A stretch of DNA of 64,000 nt from Marinomonas vulgaris (lineage in GTDB: Bacteria > Pseudomonadota > Gammaproteobacteria > Pseudomonadales > Marinomonadaceae): positions 124,001-188,000 of the forward strand of contig NZ_JAGSSV010000005.1 in NCBI RefSeq assembly GCF_018145875.1, given 5' to 3'. The notes beneath the pieces were generated by a model. The model did not search any database and was not told where the DNA came from. It worked only from the letters and a program-made list of their open reading frames with translations. Shown here piece after piece: positions 38,838 through 48,261 of the stretch. A program made the position numbers and the translations under genes. Position 1 is the stretch's first letter; each line of letters opens with the position of its first letter.

Positions 38838-39992
38838 TTAATCGTTGGCTTTCATATGAGGACTCATGATCACCTGATAAATCGGGTACAAGACATCGGC
38901 GCCCAGTATTTTTGAACGCTCTGGCGACCAGCCCACCCATTCGTCTGGCAGGTTTTGGTTGTCTTTAAACGGCATTTCCAACGTGAAAGACAAACACTTG
39001 TAAGTTTCGCCCACCCACTTGGTCGCCACGGTCAAATTCGCTTCGCCAAATTGATCAGGCGTGTAGCCAATCTCCGTTTGAAAATCAGGACTTACCGACA
39101 CAAATATGTCTTTAAACAGACTTTCCATCGCTTCCATCCGAGCGTCGAAAGAAGGCACCCCTTGGCAGCCATCAACAAAGTTCACCGGCAAGGCCTCGTC
39201 CCCATGAATGTCTAAAAACATGTCGACGCCGGTTTCCGCCATTTTCTTTTGTACGGCCAACACTTCTGGGCTGAACTCTGGAGTAGGGTTTTTCCATTCA
39301 CGGTTTAAGTTCACGCCTTTGGAATTCACCCGCAAATTACCATGTACCGCGCCGTCTGGGTTCATGTTCGGAACCACGTAAAAACGGCACTGATTCAACA
39401 AGGCACGAGCCACCGGATGAGATTCATCGAATAAACGCTCTAACAAGCCTTCGATAAACCATTCCGCCATGGTTTCCCCTGGGTGTTGACGTGCGATGAT
39501 CCAGATGTTTTTCGCTAACCCTTGGGTTTTGCTGATTTCCAACAAGGTAATATCGCGGCCTTCTGCGGTTTCCCCAAGGTGATCGGTGATGCAGTCGTCG
39601 TGGCTGGCGGCCCACGCAATCATGTCTAAATGGCGCTCGTAACTGTATGGGGCAAAATACGCGTAATACACACTGTCTTGTTCGGGTTGATGGGTGATCA
39701 CTAGCTTGCCATCGACGTATTCCGTTGGCACACGAAACCAGTCTTCACGGTCGTAAGACGCGACGGCTTGGTAATCGACCCAGCCGTCTGGGTAAGCGGC
39801 GTCGCTGGCATTTTCAAATTGAATCACACAGCTCTCGCCCATTCCGCCCTGTAAACGAAAATAAAACCACTGCAAAAATTTAGAGTTTGTATCATTAGGG
39901 ATCTTTACTCTAATATTGTCCGGCTCCGAGGCATCAATAACGGAGATGTTACCGCCATCAAACGCACTACTGATCTTGATTCGGCTGGTCAT
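38838..39992 (-). CDS. M14-family zinc carboxypeptidase (cytosolic carboxypeptidase-like)
   Basis: A 384-residue cytoplasmic metallocarboxypeptidase. An N-terminal beta-rich domain (about 1-120) precedes the peptidase domain with zinc ligands H170 and E173 (RQHPGETMAEW) and H263 (LDIHGDEALP), substrate residues in NMNPDGAVHGNLR and NLNREW, and the catalytic E339 in FTLEMPF. No signal peptide. Proteins of this layout occur widely in proteobacteria and resemble eukaryotic deglutamylases; the natural substrate is not known to me. It diverges from the gene at 40030 over 37 bp. Confidence 0.9.
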   Translation of the reverse strand: MTSRIKISSAFDGGNISVIDASEPDNIRVKIPNDTNSKFLQWFYFRLQGGMGESCVIQFENASDAAYPDGWVDYQAVASYDREDWFRVPTEYVDGKLVITHQPEQDSVYYAYFAPYSYERHLDMIAWAASHDDCITDHLGETAEGRDITLLEISKTQGLAKNIWIIARQHPGETMAEWFIEGLLERLFDESHPVARALLNQCRFYVVPNMNPDGAVHGNLRVNSKGVNLNREWKNPTPEFSPEVLAVQKKMAETGVDMFLDIHGDEALPVNFVDGCQGVPSFDARMEAMESLFKDIFVSVSPDFQTEIGYTPDQFGEANLTVATKWVGETYKCLSFTLEMPFKDNQNLPDEWVGWSPERSKILGADVLYPIYQVIMSPHMKAND

Positions 39993-40029
39993 TTATCTTT
40001 CCTTAACAATCAAACATTGGTTCAAAATT

Positions 40030-40545
40030 ATGGCAAGTTTACCTATATTCATCACGGCTGTCGCGAATTCTTCCGACGAACCCGCCTTCCCTTTGCTGTT
40101 CACCTGGTCAACCCACGAAGCACAGGTAAAAGAAGTCTTAGTAATACCAGACGACGAATGGCTTGAGTCCCACAGCATAGAACCCAACATTCAGAATCTT
40201 GATGAACAGCAACTCTATGAATTTGGTTTTGAAGCCAGTGATATTTTGGCAGAATGGATCAACGAGTTCGACACCGACGTGATTTATGGTCTGGACGCCG
40301 AGCTGATCAGTGAAATGGTCGAGGCCACCTACGACATCAAGGGGCTTGAACCCAGCTTTGAAGTACAGAGTATCCATTCTTGGTTCGAAGAACGCGATGT
40401 GAATTTAAACGACGCCATTGCTGAACAAGGCAACAATACGCCGCTTCACCTCATGGCACCGGATGAATTGATTGTGCAACTGTTGAACATTGCTGTTGAG
40501 CATGGCCTGATTGATCCGAGCGACATTCCAGCAATAGAAGACTAA
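40030..40545 (+). CDS. Acidic protein of unknown function divergent from the carboxypeptidase
   Basis: A 171-residue, strongly acidic soluble protein starting MASLPIFITAVANSSDEPAFP. A longer frame to 39916 would run into the divergent gene and is rejected. Segments such as DELIVQLLNIAVEHGLIDPSDIP look helical, and the N-terminal part faintly resembles a degenerate nuclease fold, but I cannot identify catalytic residues. It is followed by the rraA leader repeat. Confidence 0.72.
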   Translation: MASLPIFITAVANSSDEPAFPLLFTWSTHEAQVKEVLVIPDDEWLESHSIEPNIQNLDEQQLYEFGFEASDILAEWINEFDTDVIYGLDAELISEMVEATYDIKGLEPSFEVQSIHSWFEERDVNLNDAIAEQGNNTPLHLMAPDELIVQLLNIAVEHGLIDPSDIPAIED

Positions 40546-40618
40546 TCAAACGCCATAACGCTTCACGCTACGTAAAAATACCGAGTATAGCCCAGAAGAA
40601 TTGGCTATTTAATGGCGC

Positions 40619-40699
40619 CCTATTTAAAGTCGAAAAACAGCGTCAAAACAGAATTTTTGACTCGTCCACTTTAACGCTTTTTCTTTGACTTTAAATAGG
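40619..40699. repeat. Long inverted repeat in the rraA leader
   Basis: Perfect 13-base arms CCTATTTAAAGTC (40619-40631) and its complement (40687-40699) are 55 bases apart. Pairing can extend inward imperfectly through AAAAA/TTTTT and GCGT/ACGC. A nested hairpin GTCAAAA / TTTTGAC sits at 40642-40648 and 40655-40661. The right arm ends with the AGG seven bases before the rraA ATG, so folding would hide its ribosome site. Confidence 0.85.
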
Positions 40700-40706
40700 T
40701 AGAACC

Positions 40707-41192
40707 ATGAAAGACATCTTGCCAGACTTGTGTGACCTGTACCCTGAACAGCTGCAAATAGCCGACCCCATTTTTTCCTCTTACGGTAAACGCCAGCATT
40801 TTTGTGGCGAAGTGGTGACGGTTTCCTGCTTTGAAGACAACAGCCGTGTGCGTGAACTTGTTGCTGAGAACGGCAAAGGCAAAGTCATGGTCGTTGATGG
40901 CGGCGGCAGCAAACGCCGTGCTTTGTTAGGTGACATGCTGGCTGAAAAAGCCGCGGCCAATGGCTGGGAAGGCTTTGTTATTAATGGGGCAATTCGTGAT
41001 GCCGCTGCGCAAACCACCATCAATGTGGGTATTCACGCTTTATGCACCTTCCCCATGCCTACAGAAAAACGTGGTTTAGGCGATGTGGGCAAAACCGTGC
41101 GCTTTGCTGGTATGACCATCGCCCCTGGCGATTACATCTATTGCGATCTCAACGGTATTGTCGTCTCCAAACAACCATTGGCACTGCCTTAG
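40707..41192 (+). CDS. rraA: Regulator of ribonuclease E activity A
   Basis: RraA binds RNase E and lowers mRNA decay; the fold is a trimeric aldolase-like ring. At 161 residues it has normal length. The signatures ADPIFSSYGKRQHFCG, KGKVMVVDGGGSKRRALLGDMLAEKA and GFVINGAIRDAA are clear. Its ribosome site lies in the right arm of the inverted repeat upstream, which may allow control at translation. Confidence 0.95.
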   Translation: MKDILPDLCDLYPEQLQIADPIFSSYGKRQHFCGEVVTVSCFEDNSRVRELVAENGKGKVMVVDGGGSKRRALLGDMLAEKAAANGWEGFVINGAIRDAAAQTTINVGIHALCTFPMPTEKRGLGDVGKTVRFAGMTIAPGDYIYCDLNGIVVSKQPLALP

Positions 41193-41212
41193 CTGATTAG
41201 TTCAATGTAACG

Positions 41213-41251
41213 AAAAAACGGCGCTCTTTGAGTAATAAAAGCGCCTTTTTT
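41213..41251. terminator. Bidirectional terminator after rraA
   Basis: The stem GGCGCT / AGCGCC (41220-41225 with 41240-41245) has a loop that can add AAA/TTT pairing; six A precede it and six T follow. It ends rraA and also the minus-strand Hsp70 string. Confidence 0.85.
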
Positions 41252-43969
41252 CTAGGTTAGCCGCAGCCCTATTGGCAAGCTTTCTCCAACTAAAGCGTTT
41301 AGTTCATCATTGTTGATTTCTACCTGACTTTCCAAGCGCTCTAACCATTGGGCAGGGCATTTGTCTTTTTTGAGTTTATTGGCCACTTTCTTACGATAGC
41401 CGCTCAGCTTGTCTGATTCACCTACGCTCATTTGGCTCATCAATACCGCCGCAAGACCGGCTTGTTTGCGCTTTTTCCAGTCTTCTTTGAGTACAAACTC
41501 TAAAATACCAAACAGTTGATCTTCGCTAATACGTTGAGTTTGATCACCTGATAACAAATGCCGTGAAGCAATACGCCCCACCGTCCACCAAGCAGTATCC
41601 GGCTCAGACGATTTTTTTAACCGCTTTAGCAACCAGTCAATGGTGGTGGCTTTATCTTGAGCCGAAAGCGATTCAAGCGCCCCAACAAGACGAATAAGGT
41701 CGTCGCTGGATTTAGTCGTCAGCGCTTTCATTTTATCCCGAGAACGCTGTCCGCTCGGCGAATAATATTGGCTAAACTGCTTATAAAAATGGTTTTGCTG
41801 ATCGACCGACAAGCCACCCGCAATGCGTCGAAACAAGGTCCAATACTGTCCCCACACAGGCGCATTATCAAACTGGGTACCCGCTTTGATAGCATTCATC
41901 ACTTGCTGCACTCGAGCCGGATCTTCTGGCGAGCCAAACCCAGGGCGCAAACAATACCCCATCAGCTGTAACCATTGGCGCTCATGCTGAGCACTTTTCG
42001 TGCGCCCTGATTTAACGCTCAATAGTTTATCGACCAAACGACGGGACGTGGCTAAATTCCAATCGTCTCGATTGCCTAATAACTGGTCTAAGTCTTGTTT
42101 GAGGGATTTCACTAATTCTGGAAATTGTTTTTGACCAGCGTTCGAAAAACACTTGGCCAAATGCTCTTCCGCCGACCCCATGTTACTGTGCAAAAGGCCT
42201 GCTTGGTCATTGCCGCTGCCCGTGTTATCCCTCGAAGCGTCGGTAGAGGGTTGAGTGGAAAAATCCAACCGCCACTCATCGCGCTGATTATCCGCAAGCA
42301 AGTTCACCTGCAACACACCCACTTCCGTCATTTGTGCCGTTAATCTCACCGACATGTCTTGCACATCGTGGCTGGCGTCTAGCTCTGTCATCAAAGTAGA
42401 AATATAGTGCAAGCCAGCTTCAGAACGCACCGAACCAATGTCGCATTCTAGGTGATCATCGGAGCGATATAAGGGAAACTGAACTTGCTGACCCAGTGTG
42501 ACGGAAAAATTTTGATCCAGCGTGATCACATCGCCTTTTAAAGTGCCTTTTGGCAAAATACCAACGAACTGTTCGTCGCCCATTTTTAAATACAAGCTAT
42601 GGGGCACACCGCTTTCAATTCGTGCCGTGTCACCAGCCAAAGCACTCAAATACATTACCGCACCTTTTGCCACGGCATCATTTGGCTCGTCGGCCACGCA
42701 GGCTAACAAGGGCTGAGTCGACCATTGATTCAACTGCTCCAACAGACGATTTTTCAGTATTGGACTGTTAAACAAACCGCCATTAAACAACACCGCATCC
42801 GGCATCGTAGAACCGGTTGCGTCTAGAACAGCGTCTTTATGTTGTGTCAAAAAAGCGGCTAAATGTCGCGTAAAAGCAGGGTCCGACTCATAAGGCAAAC
42901 CCAAGGTGTGCATGGCGTAGTCGCTTTTTTGCACCGGCTCATCATTCAATACCAAGGGGAAAAAGCCCGTTCGTATTTGCTCGTGCAAGGCGGCTTTATC
43001 CACGGAGAATTTTTGCGAACCACCAATCAATCGACTGCCACCGCCCAACACCGTGATGGTGAGCGAATCAGGGGCGTCATCACCCAATAAGGTTTCTTTA
43101 GCCTGTCGAGTTTGTTGCACCAAGGCGGCAAGACGTGTCGCTGATAACGCAGAGATTTGTTTGGGGTCAAGCTGAAACGCCAGAGCTTGGTCCAAATTGT
43201 CGCCACCCAATAACAAATGCTCACCCACTGCGATGCGCTTCAACGACACAGAGGACGAGCCAGGTTGAATGGCCACCAAGCTAAAATCACTGGTGCCACC
43301 GCCGATGTCGACCACTAACAGCATTTTTTTATCCGCCAATGCGGCTAACTTTTCGTCATCGCTGATATAGTGATAACAGGCGGCTTGCGGCTCTTCGAGC
43401 AAATACAAATTTACTAAACCGGCTAGATTTGCCGCTTCTAGGGTCAATGCTCTCGCCTCTTCATCAAAAGAAGCGGGCAAAGTTAAGGCGATTGCTTGAG
43501 ACGCCAAGGGCGCATTGGCAAAACGGTAATCCCAGCTTTGCTTGATGTGCTCTAGCAACAATTTACTGGCGTCTAGAGGGCTGATTTTCTGGGTGAATTC
43601 ACTTGCCCAAGGCAAGATCGCCGAGCGGCGATCTACTTGTCGATGGCTAAGCCAACTTTTTGCGCTTTGTATTAACTGACCGGCTCGGCGCTGACCTAGC
43701 GCCAAAGCCCCCATGCCAACCACCCGATTCTTATCGTGATGACGCCAAGGCAAAACCGGCTCTAATTTCCCTTTTTCATCGGCAGCCAACACATAAATGG
43801 CGCTGGGCAAATGGGTGAACTCCTGCACCGAACCGTCCGCCATAACTTGCGGAATGGGCAACAATTGCGGTGATTTGTCCACCGCAGCATTGTCATCGAT
43901 GGCCACATAAGACACCACGCAGTTGGTAGTTCCTAGGTCAATACCAACACGAAAAGCCGGTTGTGCCAT
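41252..43969 (-). CDS. Hsp70-family protein with C-terminal DUF3731-like extension
   Basis: A 905-residue actin-like ATPase. The N-terminal Hsp70 nucleotide domain has phosphate 1 (GIDLGTTNCVVSY), phosphate 2 (VVDIGGGTSDFSL) and the adenosine motif (VLFNGGLFNSPIL), interrupted by inserts. A beta-rich part spans about 440-580. Beyond that, where DnaK would have its lid, lies a long helical domain of about 300 residues (e.g. LVKSLKQDLDQLLGNRDDW and RLVDKLLSVKSG) that matches the family I know as DUF3731. It starts two bases after the 589-residue Hsp70. No J-protein or GrpE is adjacent. The clients are unknown. Confidence 0.9.
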   Translation of the reverse strand: MAQPAFRVGIDLGTTNCVVSYVAIDDNAAVDKSPQLLPIPQVMADGSVQEFTHLPSAIYVLAADEKGKLEPVLPWRHHDKNRVVGMGALALGQRRAGQLIQSAKSWLSHRQVDRRSAILPWASEFTQKISPLDASKLLLEHIKQSWDYRFANAPLASQAIALTLPASFDEEARALTLEAANLAGLVNLYLLEEPQAACYHYISDDEKLAALADKKMLLVVDIGGGTSDFSLVAIQPGSSSVSLKRIAVGEHLLLGGDNLDQALAFQLDPKQISALSATRLAALVQQTRQAKETLLGDDAPDSLTITVLGGGSRLIGGSQKFSVDKAALHEQIRTGFFPLVLNDEPVQKSDYAMHTLGLPYESDPAFTRHLAAFLTQHKDAVLDATGSTMPDAVLFNGGLFNSPILKNRLLEQLNQWSTQPLLACVADEPNDAVAKGAVMYLSALAGDTARIESGVPHSLYLKMGDEQFVGILPKGTLKGDVITLDQNFSVTLGQQVQFPLYRSDDHLECDIGSVRSEAGLHYISTLMTELDASHDVQDMSVRLTAQMTEVGVLQVNLLADNQRDEWRLDFSTQPSTDASRDNTGSGNDQAGLLHSNMGSAEEHLAKCFSNAGQKQFPELVKSLKQDLDQLLGNRDDWNLATSRRLVDKLLSVKSGRTKSAQHERQWLQLMGYCLRPGFGSPEDPARVQQVMNAIKAGTQFDNAPVWGQYWTLFRRIAGGLSVDQQNHFYKQFSQYYSPSGQRSRDKMKALTTKSSDDLIRLVGALESLSAQDKATTIDWLLKRLKKSSEPDTAWWTVGRIASRHLLSGDQTQRISEDQLFGILEFVLKEDWKKRKQAGLAAVLMSQMSVGESDKLSGYRKKVANKLKKDKCPAQWLERLESQVEINNDELNALVGESLPIGLRLT

Positions 43970-43971
43970 GG

Positions 43972-45741
43972 TTACGCCTCCCTAACTTGAAACTCGATCG
44001 TCCAACTTAGATCAGATTGGGTATCGTGCGCCTGCAGTAACAATAAGCCCAACTCGGTTACTCGCGCCGTTAAATACACTCGTACCATGTCGCCCGCTTG
44101 ATAATGGCCTGCGTCTAATCGGATGCTCAGAGGGTTAAGCTCGTTGAGTGTGCCAACAGAAAAAGACGCGACTACTCTACCGACGGATTCCACATCGCTG
44201 GTTTTCGACTGAAAAAAGCGAAAGGTCACGCTTTCGCCAACGACCAGTGAAAACTCATTCGGCAACATTTGCTCGTCTGAGCCTTCTTCTAAACCAAAAG
44301 GGGCGACACAAATGGCATCGACCGGCGGGGCCATACCAGGAATCGCTGGCATTGGGCTGGCAACACCGATGTAGTAATTGGCCGCTAAACCACTTTTTAC
44401 CTTAACGCCGCCTTCCGCTTGTACTTGGGCGTAGTAGGTGGCGCCTTTTGCGACCGCATGATCCAAATGGGACGGCGTCAGCATGGTTAAAGCGTCTTGG
44501 CCAAGCATCTGCTCCAAACGCATTTCGATTGTAGATCGAATGACGTTGGCGTTGAATACCCCACCGTTTAACAAGATTTTCGTCGGCTTAATATCGTGTT
44601 GTGCCAAAAACTCGCTGATGTGACGAGTGATCGCAGGATCACCTTCGTAATCCAAATTGATGGTGCTAAAACCACTGCGGGCGGTTTTTTGTGCTGCTTC
44701 ACCAAACTGAACAGCAGGGAAAAAGCCATCGATCAGCAGTCGTTGAACGTCTTGCTGAGTCAAGGTGGTTTTGATGCTGTTATTAAACAGGCTACGCCCA
44801 CGACTTGGCACCACTACACTAACGTCTTCTAATTCTGCGTTTGACAATAAACGTTCTTTGGCTTCGCGACACGCCTGAGTCAACCCGCTGATTTGCCAAG
44901 GCTCTAGGTTGGTACCCTCTTGAGCTAATTGCGCAGCCAAATGATACGTTAAAGTGAGATCCATGTTGTCGCCGCCGAGCAAGATGTGTCGGCCAACGGC
45001 CACTCGCTCAAGACCCAAAGCACCGTCGTTGTCCACGGCTTGAATCAATGACAAATCCGTCGTGCCGCCGCCCACATCCACCACTAGGATATGTTCGTTA
45101 ACGTCTAGGCTGTCGCTCCATTTTTGCTGATCGGCCAGCCAAGCGTAAAACGCCGCTAACGGCTCTTCAATTAAACGCGCTCGCAAGCCGACACGCTCAG
45201 CGCTTTGTTCAGTAATCGCTCTTGCTGCAGGGTCAAAAGACGCTGGCACGGTAATGACCACATCTTGCTCGCCAATGGGCGCATTCGGAAATTGCTGTGC
45301 CCAAGCATTTACCAGGTGTGCTAATAGGTTTTCAGTGACCTGAGCAGGTGAGATTTTGGTCACTTCTTCCAACGCATCCACCGGCAAAACGGCTTCATCG
45401 GCGGTCACGCGAGAATGGCATAGCCAGCTCTTAGCGCTTTGTATCAAACGCCCTGATGACTTGGCGCCCAACTCGCGAGCTAATTGACCAACAACCGACG
45501 ACGCCTTACCCCAAGGGAGTTGCAAATCACTTTCGAGAAATTCGCTTTGATGAGGGAAATACACAAACGACGGTAACAAGGGGCGCGCATCTACTTGACC
45601 TGCAGCGATTAATTGCGGAATAGCCAACTGATGAATCTGCCCTGCCATTTGCCCTTCAGGCGCGGTGGCCTTAGCAGAAAGGGAATAATAGACAGCAGAA
45701 TGCGTGGTACCTAGATCGATACCAATAAAATAGTCGCCCAT
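43972..45741 (-). CDS. Hsp70-family protein, short
   Basis: A 589-residue Hsp70-like protein with phosphate 1 (GIDLGTTHSAVYYS), phosphate 2 (VVDVGGGTTDLSLI) and adenosine motif (ILLNGGVFNANVI). The C-terminal part after about 450 is a beta-sandwich-like substrate region, and the protein ends shortly after (WTIEFQVREA), so a DnaK-like helical lid is largely missing. Both it and its neighbour share a segment LIQSAKSWL about 100 residues in, which points to a common origin. It starts three bases after the DUF2760 gene. Confidence 0.9.
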   Translation of the reverse strand: MGDYFIGIDLGTTHSAVYYSLSAKATAPEGQMAGQIHQLAIPQLIAAGQVDARPLLPSFVYFPHQSEFLESDLQLPWGKASSVVGQLARELGAKSSGRLIQSAKSWLCHSRVTADEAVLPVDALEEVTKISPAQVTENLLAHLVNAWAQQFPNAPIGEQDVVITVPASFDPAARAITEQSAERVGLRARLIEEPLAAFYAWLADQQKWSDSLDVNEHILVVDVGGGTTDLSLIQAVDNDGALGLERVAVGRHILLGGDNMDLTLTYHLAAQLAQEGTNLEPWQISGLTQACREAKERLLSNAELEDVSVVVPSRGRSLFNNSIKTTLTQQDVQRLLIDGFFPAVQFGEAAQKTARSGFSTINLDYEGDPAITRHISEFLAQHDIKPTKILLNGGVFNANVIRSTIEMRLEQMLGQDALTMLTPSHLDHAVAKGATYYAQVQAEGGVKVKSGLAANYYIGVASPMPAIPGMAPPVDAICVAPFGLEEGSDEQMLPNEFSLVVGESVTFRFFQSKTSDVESVGRVVASFSVGTLNELNPLSIRLDAGHYQAGDMVRVYLTARVTELGLLLLQAHDTQSDLSWTIEFQVREA

Positions 45742-45744
45742 GGG

Positions 45745-46338
45745 TTATACCTCGACTTCAGCGGGAGCCAGAACAGTCAAACTGTCTGTGTTGGAGACTT
45801 TCGGCAAACGTGTTTCCGTTACCTTCCAGCCAGGGTGAATCAAGGTGCCAGCATAAGGCCCCTTGCCTTCCACACGTCCTTCTAACTTAATTTGCTTAGC
45901 ATCGTAATCCGCCGGCACTTCTACGCGACTGTTTTCTGTCGCGGCATTGACCACATCTATGGTGAAGTGCTGTTTTATTACCTTGGCGCAACCGGAATGA
46001 ATCTGGCGAGACGCGGCACCGACATCTGCATCGCTGTAATCATCGATGCTTTCTTGGATAAAGTCGATGAAGCGCGCTTCTTGCTGCAGTAATTGCAACA
46101 ATTGATGAGCGCCGTCGGCGTTGACCGAATCCAGCACCAGCGCGGCCACCTCAATTTCACGGATCACTTCTACGGTTTCCGTGATCACTTTCGGCTCGGC
46201 TTCAAACGCAAACAACTGGCCTTGGCCAGCCGCTTGACAACGAGCGGCGTAGTCGCCGCTCGCAATGTATTTAAAAAACTGTCCAAACGCGCCAAAAAAG
46301 CGCGGAATAAAAGACACTGGCTTCATTTTATCTGTCAT
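45745..46338 (-). CDS. DUF2760 protein of the Hsp70 pair operon
   Basis: A 197-residue protein of the DUF2760 type. The first 45 residues (KPVSFIPRFFGAFGQFFKYI) are amphipathic rather than a true membrane span. The conserved core reads LLQQEARFIDFIQESIDDYSDADVGAA and RQIHSGCAKV, then a C-terminal GPYAGTLIHPGWKVTETRLP. An alternative start is the methionine at 46326. Families with this domain are usually found directly ahead of one or two Hsp70-like genes, as here, so it is probably a dedicated partner. The function is unknown. Confidence 0.88.
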   Translation of the reverse strand: MTDKMKPVSFIPRFFGAFGQFFKYIASGDYAARCQAAGQGQLFAFEAEPKVITETVEVIREIEVAALVLDSVNADGAHQLLQLLQQEARFIDFIQESIDDYSDADVGAASRQIHSGCAKVIKQHFTIDVVNAATENSRVEVPADYDAKQIKLEGRVEGKGPYAGTLIHPGWKVTETRLPKVSNTDSLTVLAPAEVEV

Positions 46339-46341
46339 AAC

Positions 46342-48261
46342 TTACCCGTTTTGCATGTCTTCAAGCTCAAGCCAGCGCTCCATGGCGCTTTCTAGCTCTT
46401 CTTCTTTGTGCGCCAACTTGGCTAAGGTTTTTTGTACCTTATCCGCATCGCCTGTGTAAAAGTCGTTGCTGCTCGTGGTCACATGTAACGCGGCAATCTC
46501 CTCTTCAAGCTTAGCGATCTTAGTCGGCATCTCGTCGAATTCGCGTTGAATTTTGTAACTGAGTTTAGGTTTGGTTTTGCCTGGCGCACTGGCTGGCGCA
46601 ACGCTGGCGTCTGCGTTGGTGATCGCTTTAGCTTTGGCCTTTGGCGTGTCCGTTTGCGACGTGGATTCAGTGGGGAATTTACCGCCTTGGCGAATCCAAT
46701 CCTTGTAGCCGCCCACGTATTCTTTCACGCGGCCTTCGCCTTCAAAGGCAATCACGCTGGTTACCACGTTATCGAGGAAAGCACGATCATGGCTGACCAA
46801 AAGCAAGGTGCCGTCGTAGTTCATCAAAAGCTCTTCTAACAACTCCAATGTTTCTACGTCGAGGTCGTTGGTCGGCTCATCCATCATCAATAGGTTGGCA
46901 GGACGGGTGAACAACTTCGCCAATAACACACGATTACGCTCACCACCGGACAAGGCTTTCACTGGGGTACGAGCACGCTCTGGTGGGAACAAGAAATCGC
47001 CCAAGTAGCCAATAACATGTTTGTTTTGGCCATTGATTTCGATAACGTCTTTGCCCTCACCGACGTTTTCCGCCACGGTCTGTTCAGGGTCAAGCTGCTC
47101 GCGAAGTTGATCGAAATACGCCACATTCAATTTCGTGCCTTGACGAACGGTACCTGAAGCTGGCTCTAAATCGCCTAACAAAATTTTCAAAAAGGTACTT
47201 TTACCACAACCATTGGGTCCGATAAGACCAATACGATCGCCACGGTTAACGATGAAGTCCATCGGCTGAAGAATAACCTTGTCTTCAAAGGAATGACTGA
47301 CTTGAGTAAATTCCGCCACCAGCTTGCCGGATTTGTCTTTGGTCTCGATCGCCATTTTGGCGTTGCCTTGGCGATTAATGCGCTCTGAACGCTCTTCACG
47401 CAGGGCTTTTAACGCTCGCACACGGCCTTCATTTCGCGTTCGACGGGCTTTTATCCCTTGGCGAATCCACACTTCTTCTTCTGCTAAGCGTTTATCGAAC
47501 AGGGCATTGGCTCGCTCTTCTTCTTCTAAGAGCTTTTCTTTGAAGACCAAGAACTCGTTGATGTTGCCACTGAAAGAAATCAGGTTGCCGCGATCCAGCT
47601 CAATAATGCGATTGGCCAATTTTTCGAGGAAGCGACGGTCATGGGTAATGAAGAGGATCAAACCACGAAATTGCTGCAGCTGTTGCTCCATCCATTCGAT
47701 GGTCGGCACGTCCAAATGGTTCGTCGGCTCATCCAATAACAATACGTCAGGATTGGAAATCAACGCCTGCGCCAAAATCACTCGACGACGCCAGCCACCC
47801 GATAATTCGGACATAAGTTTGTCTGCTGGCAAGGCCAAACGTTGCACCATATGATTGACACGCTGCTCCAAATCCCAGCCTTGGATTCGATCCAATTCGG
47901 TTTGAATATCGCTGAGTTCATCCGCGTGGTCATTTTCGAAGTCTTCAAGCAGTTTGAAGTATCGCGTCATTAGGGCATGGGCTTGACCTGCGCCTTCGCT
48001 GACCACTTCGCGGACCGTTTTCTCGTTCGCATCGGGCAATTCTTGGGGCAATTGACTGATGGTCATACCGCCTTCAAGACGCACCATGCCTTCGTCTGGC
48101 ACTTGCTCGCCAGAAATGACTTTTAGTAACGTGGACTTACCCGCGCCATTACGACCGATAATAGCAACGCGTTCACCGGCTTCGGCAGAAAAACTGATTT
48201 TTGACAGCAGTGGATTATGCCCGAACGCAACACTGATCTGTTCTAACGACAATAGACTCAT
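46342..48261 (-). CDS. uup: ABC-F ATPase Uup
   Basis: A 639-residue soluble protein with two ABC ATPase cassettes and no membrane domain. Cassette 1 has GRNGAGKST, LSGGWRRR and LLLDEPTNHLD; cassette 2 has GPNGCGKST, LSGGERNR and LMMDEPTNDLD. A C-terminal coiled coil (about residues 550-639, starting near PGKTKPKLSYKIQREF) fits Uup, which binds DNA or ribosomes and affects precise excision and ribosome function. I start at the ATG at 48261 (MSLLSLEQISVAFG). It heads a four-gene string with 2-3 bp gaps, unusual company for uup. Confidence 0.93.
   Translation of the reverse strand: MSLLSLEQISVAFGHNPLLSKISFSAEAGERVAIIGRNGAGKSTLLKVISGEQVPDEGMVRLEGGMTISQLPQELPDANEKTVREVVSEGAGQAHALMTRYFKLLEDFENDHADELSDIQTELDRIQGWDLEQRVNHMVQRLALPADKLMSELSGGWRRRVILAQALISNPDVLLLDEPTNHLDVPTIEWMEQQLQQFRGLILFITHDRRFLEKLANRIIELDRGNLISFSGNINEFLVFKEKLLEEEERANALFDKRLAEEEVWIRQGIKARRTRNEGRVRALKALREERSERINRQGNAKMAIETKDKSGKLVAEFTQVSHSFEDKVILQPMDFIVNRGDRIGLIGPNGCGKSTFLKILLGDLEPASGTVRQGTKLNVAYFDQLREQLDPEQTVAENVGEGKDVIEINGQNKHVIGYLGDFLFPPERARTPVKALSGGERNRVLLAKLFTRPANLLMMDEPTNDLDVETLELLEELLMNYDGTLLLVSHDRAFLDNVVTSVIAFEGEGRVKEYVGGYKDWIRQGGKFPTESTSQTDTPKAKAKAITNADASVAPASAPGKTKPKLSYKIQREFDEMPTKIAKLEEEIAALHVTTSSNDFYTGDADKVQKTLAKLAHKEEELESAMERWLELEDMQNG

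Noticed and set aside
39916..40029. Upstream extension of the acidic gene at 40030
   Set aside because: It would overlap the start of the divergent carboxypeptidase gene and adds residues unlike the rest of the protein.
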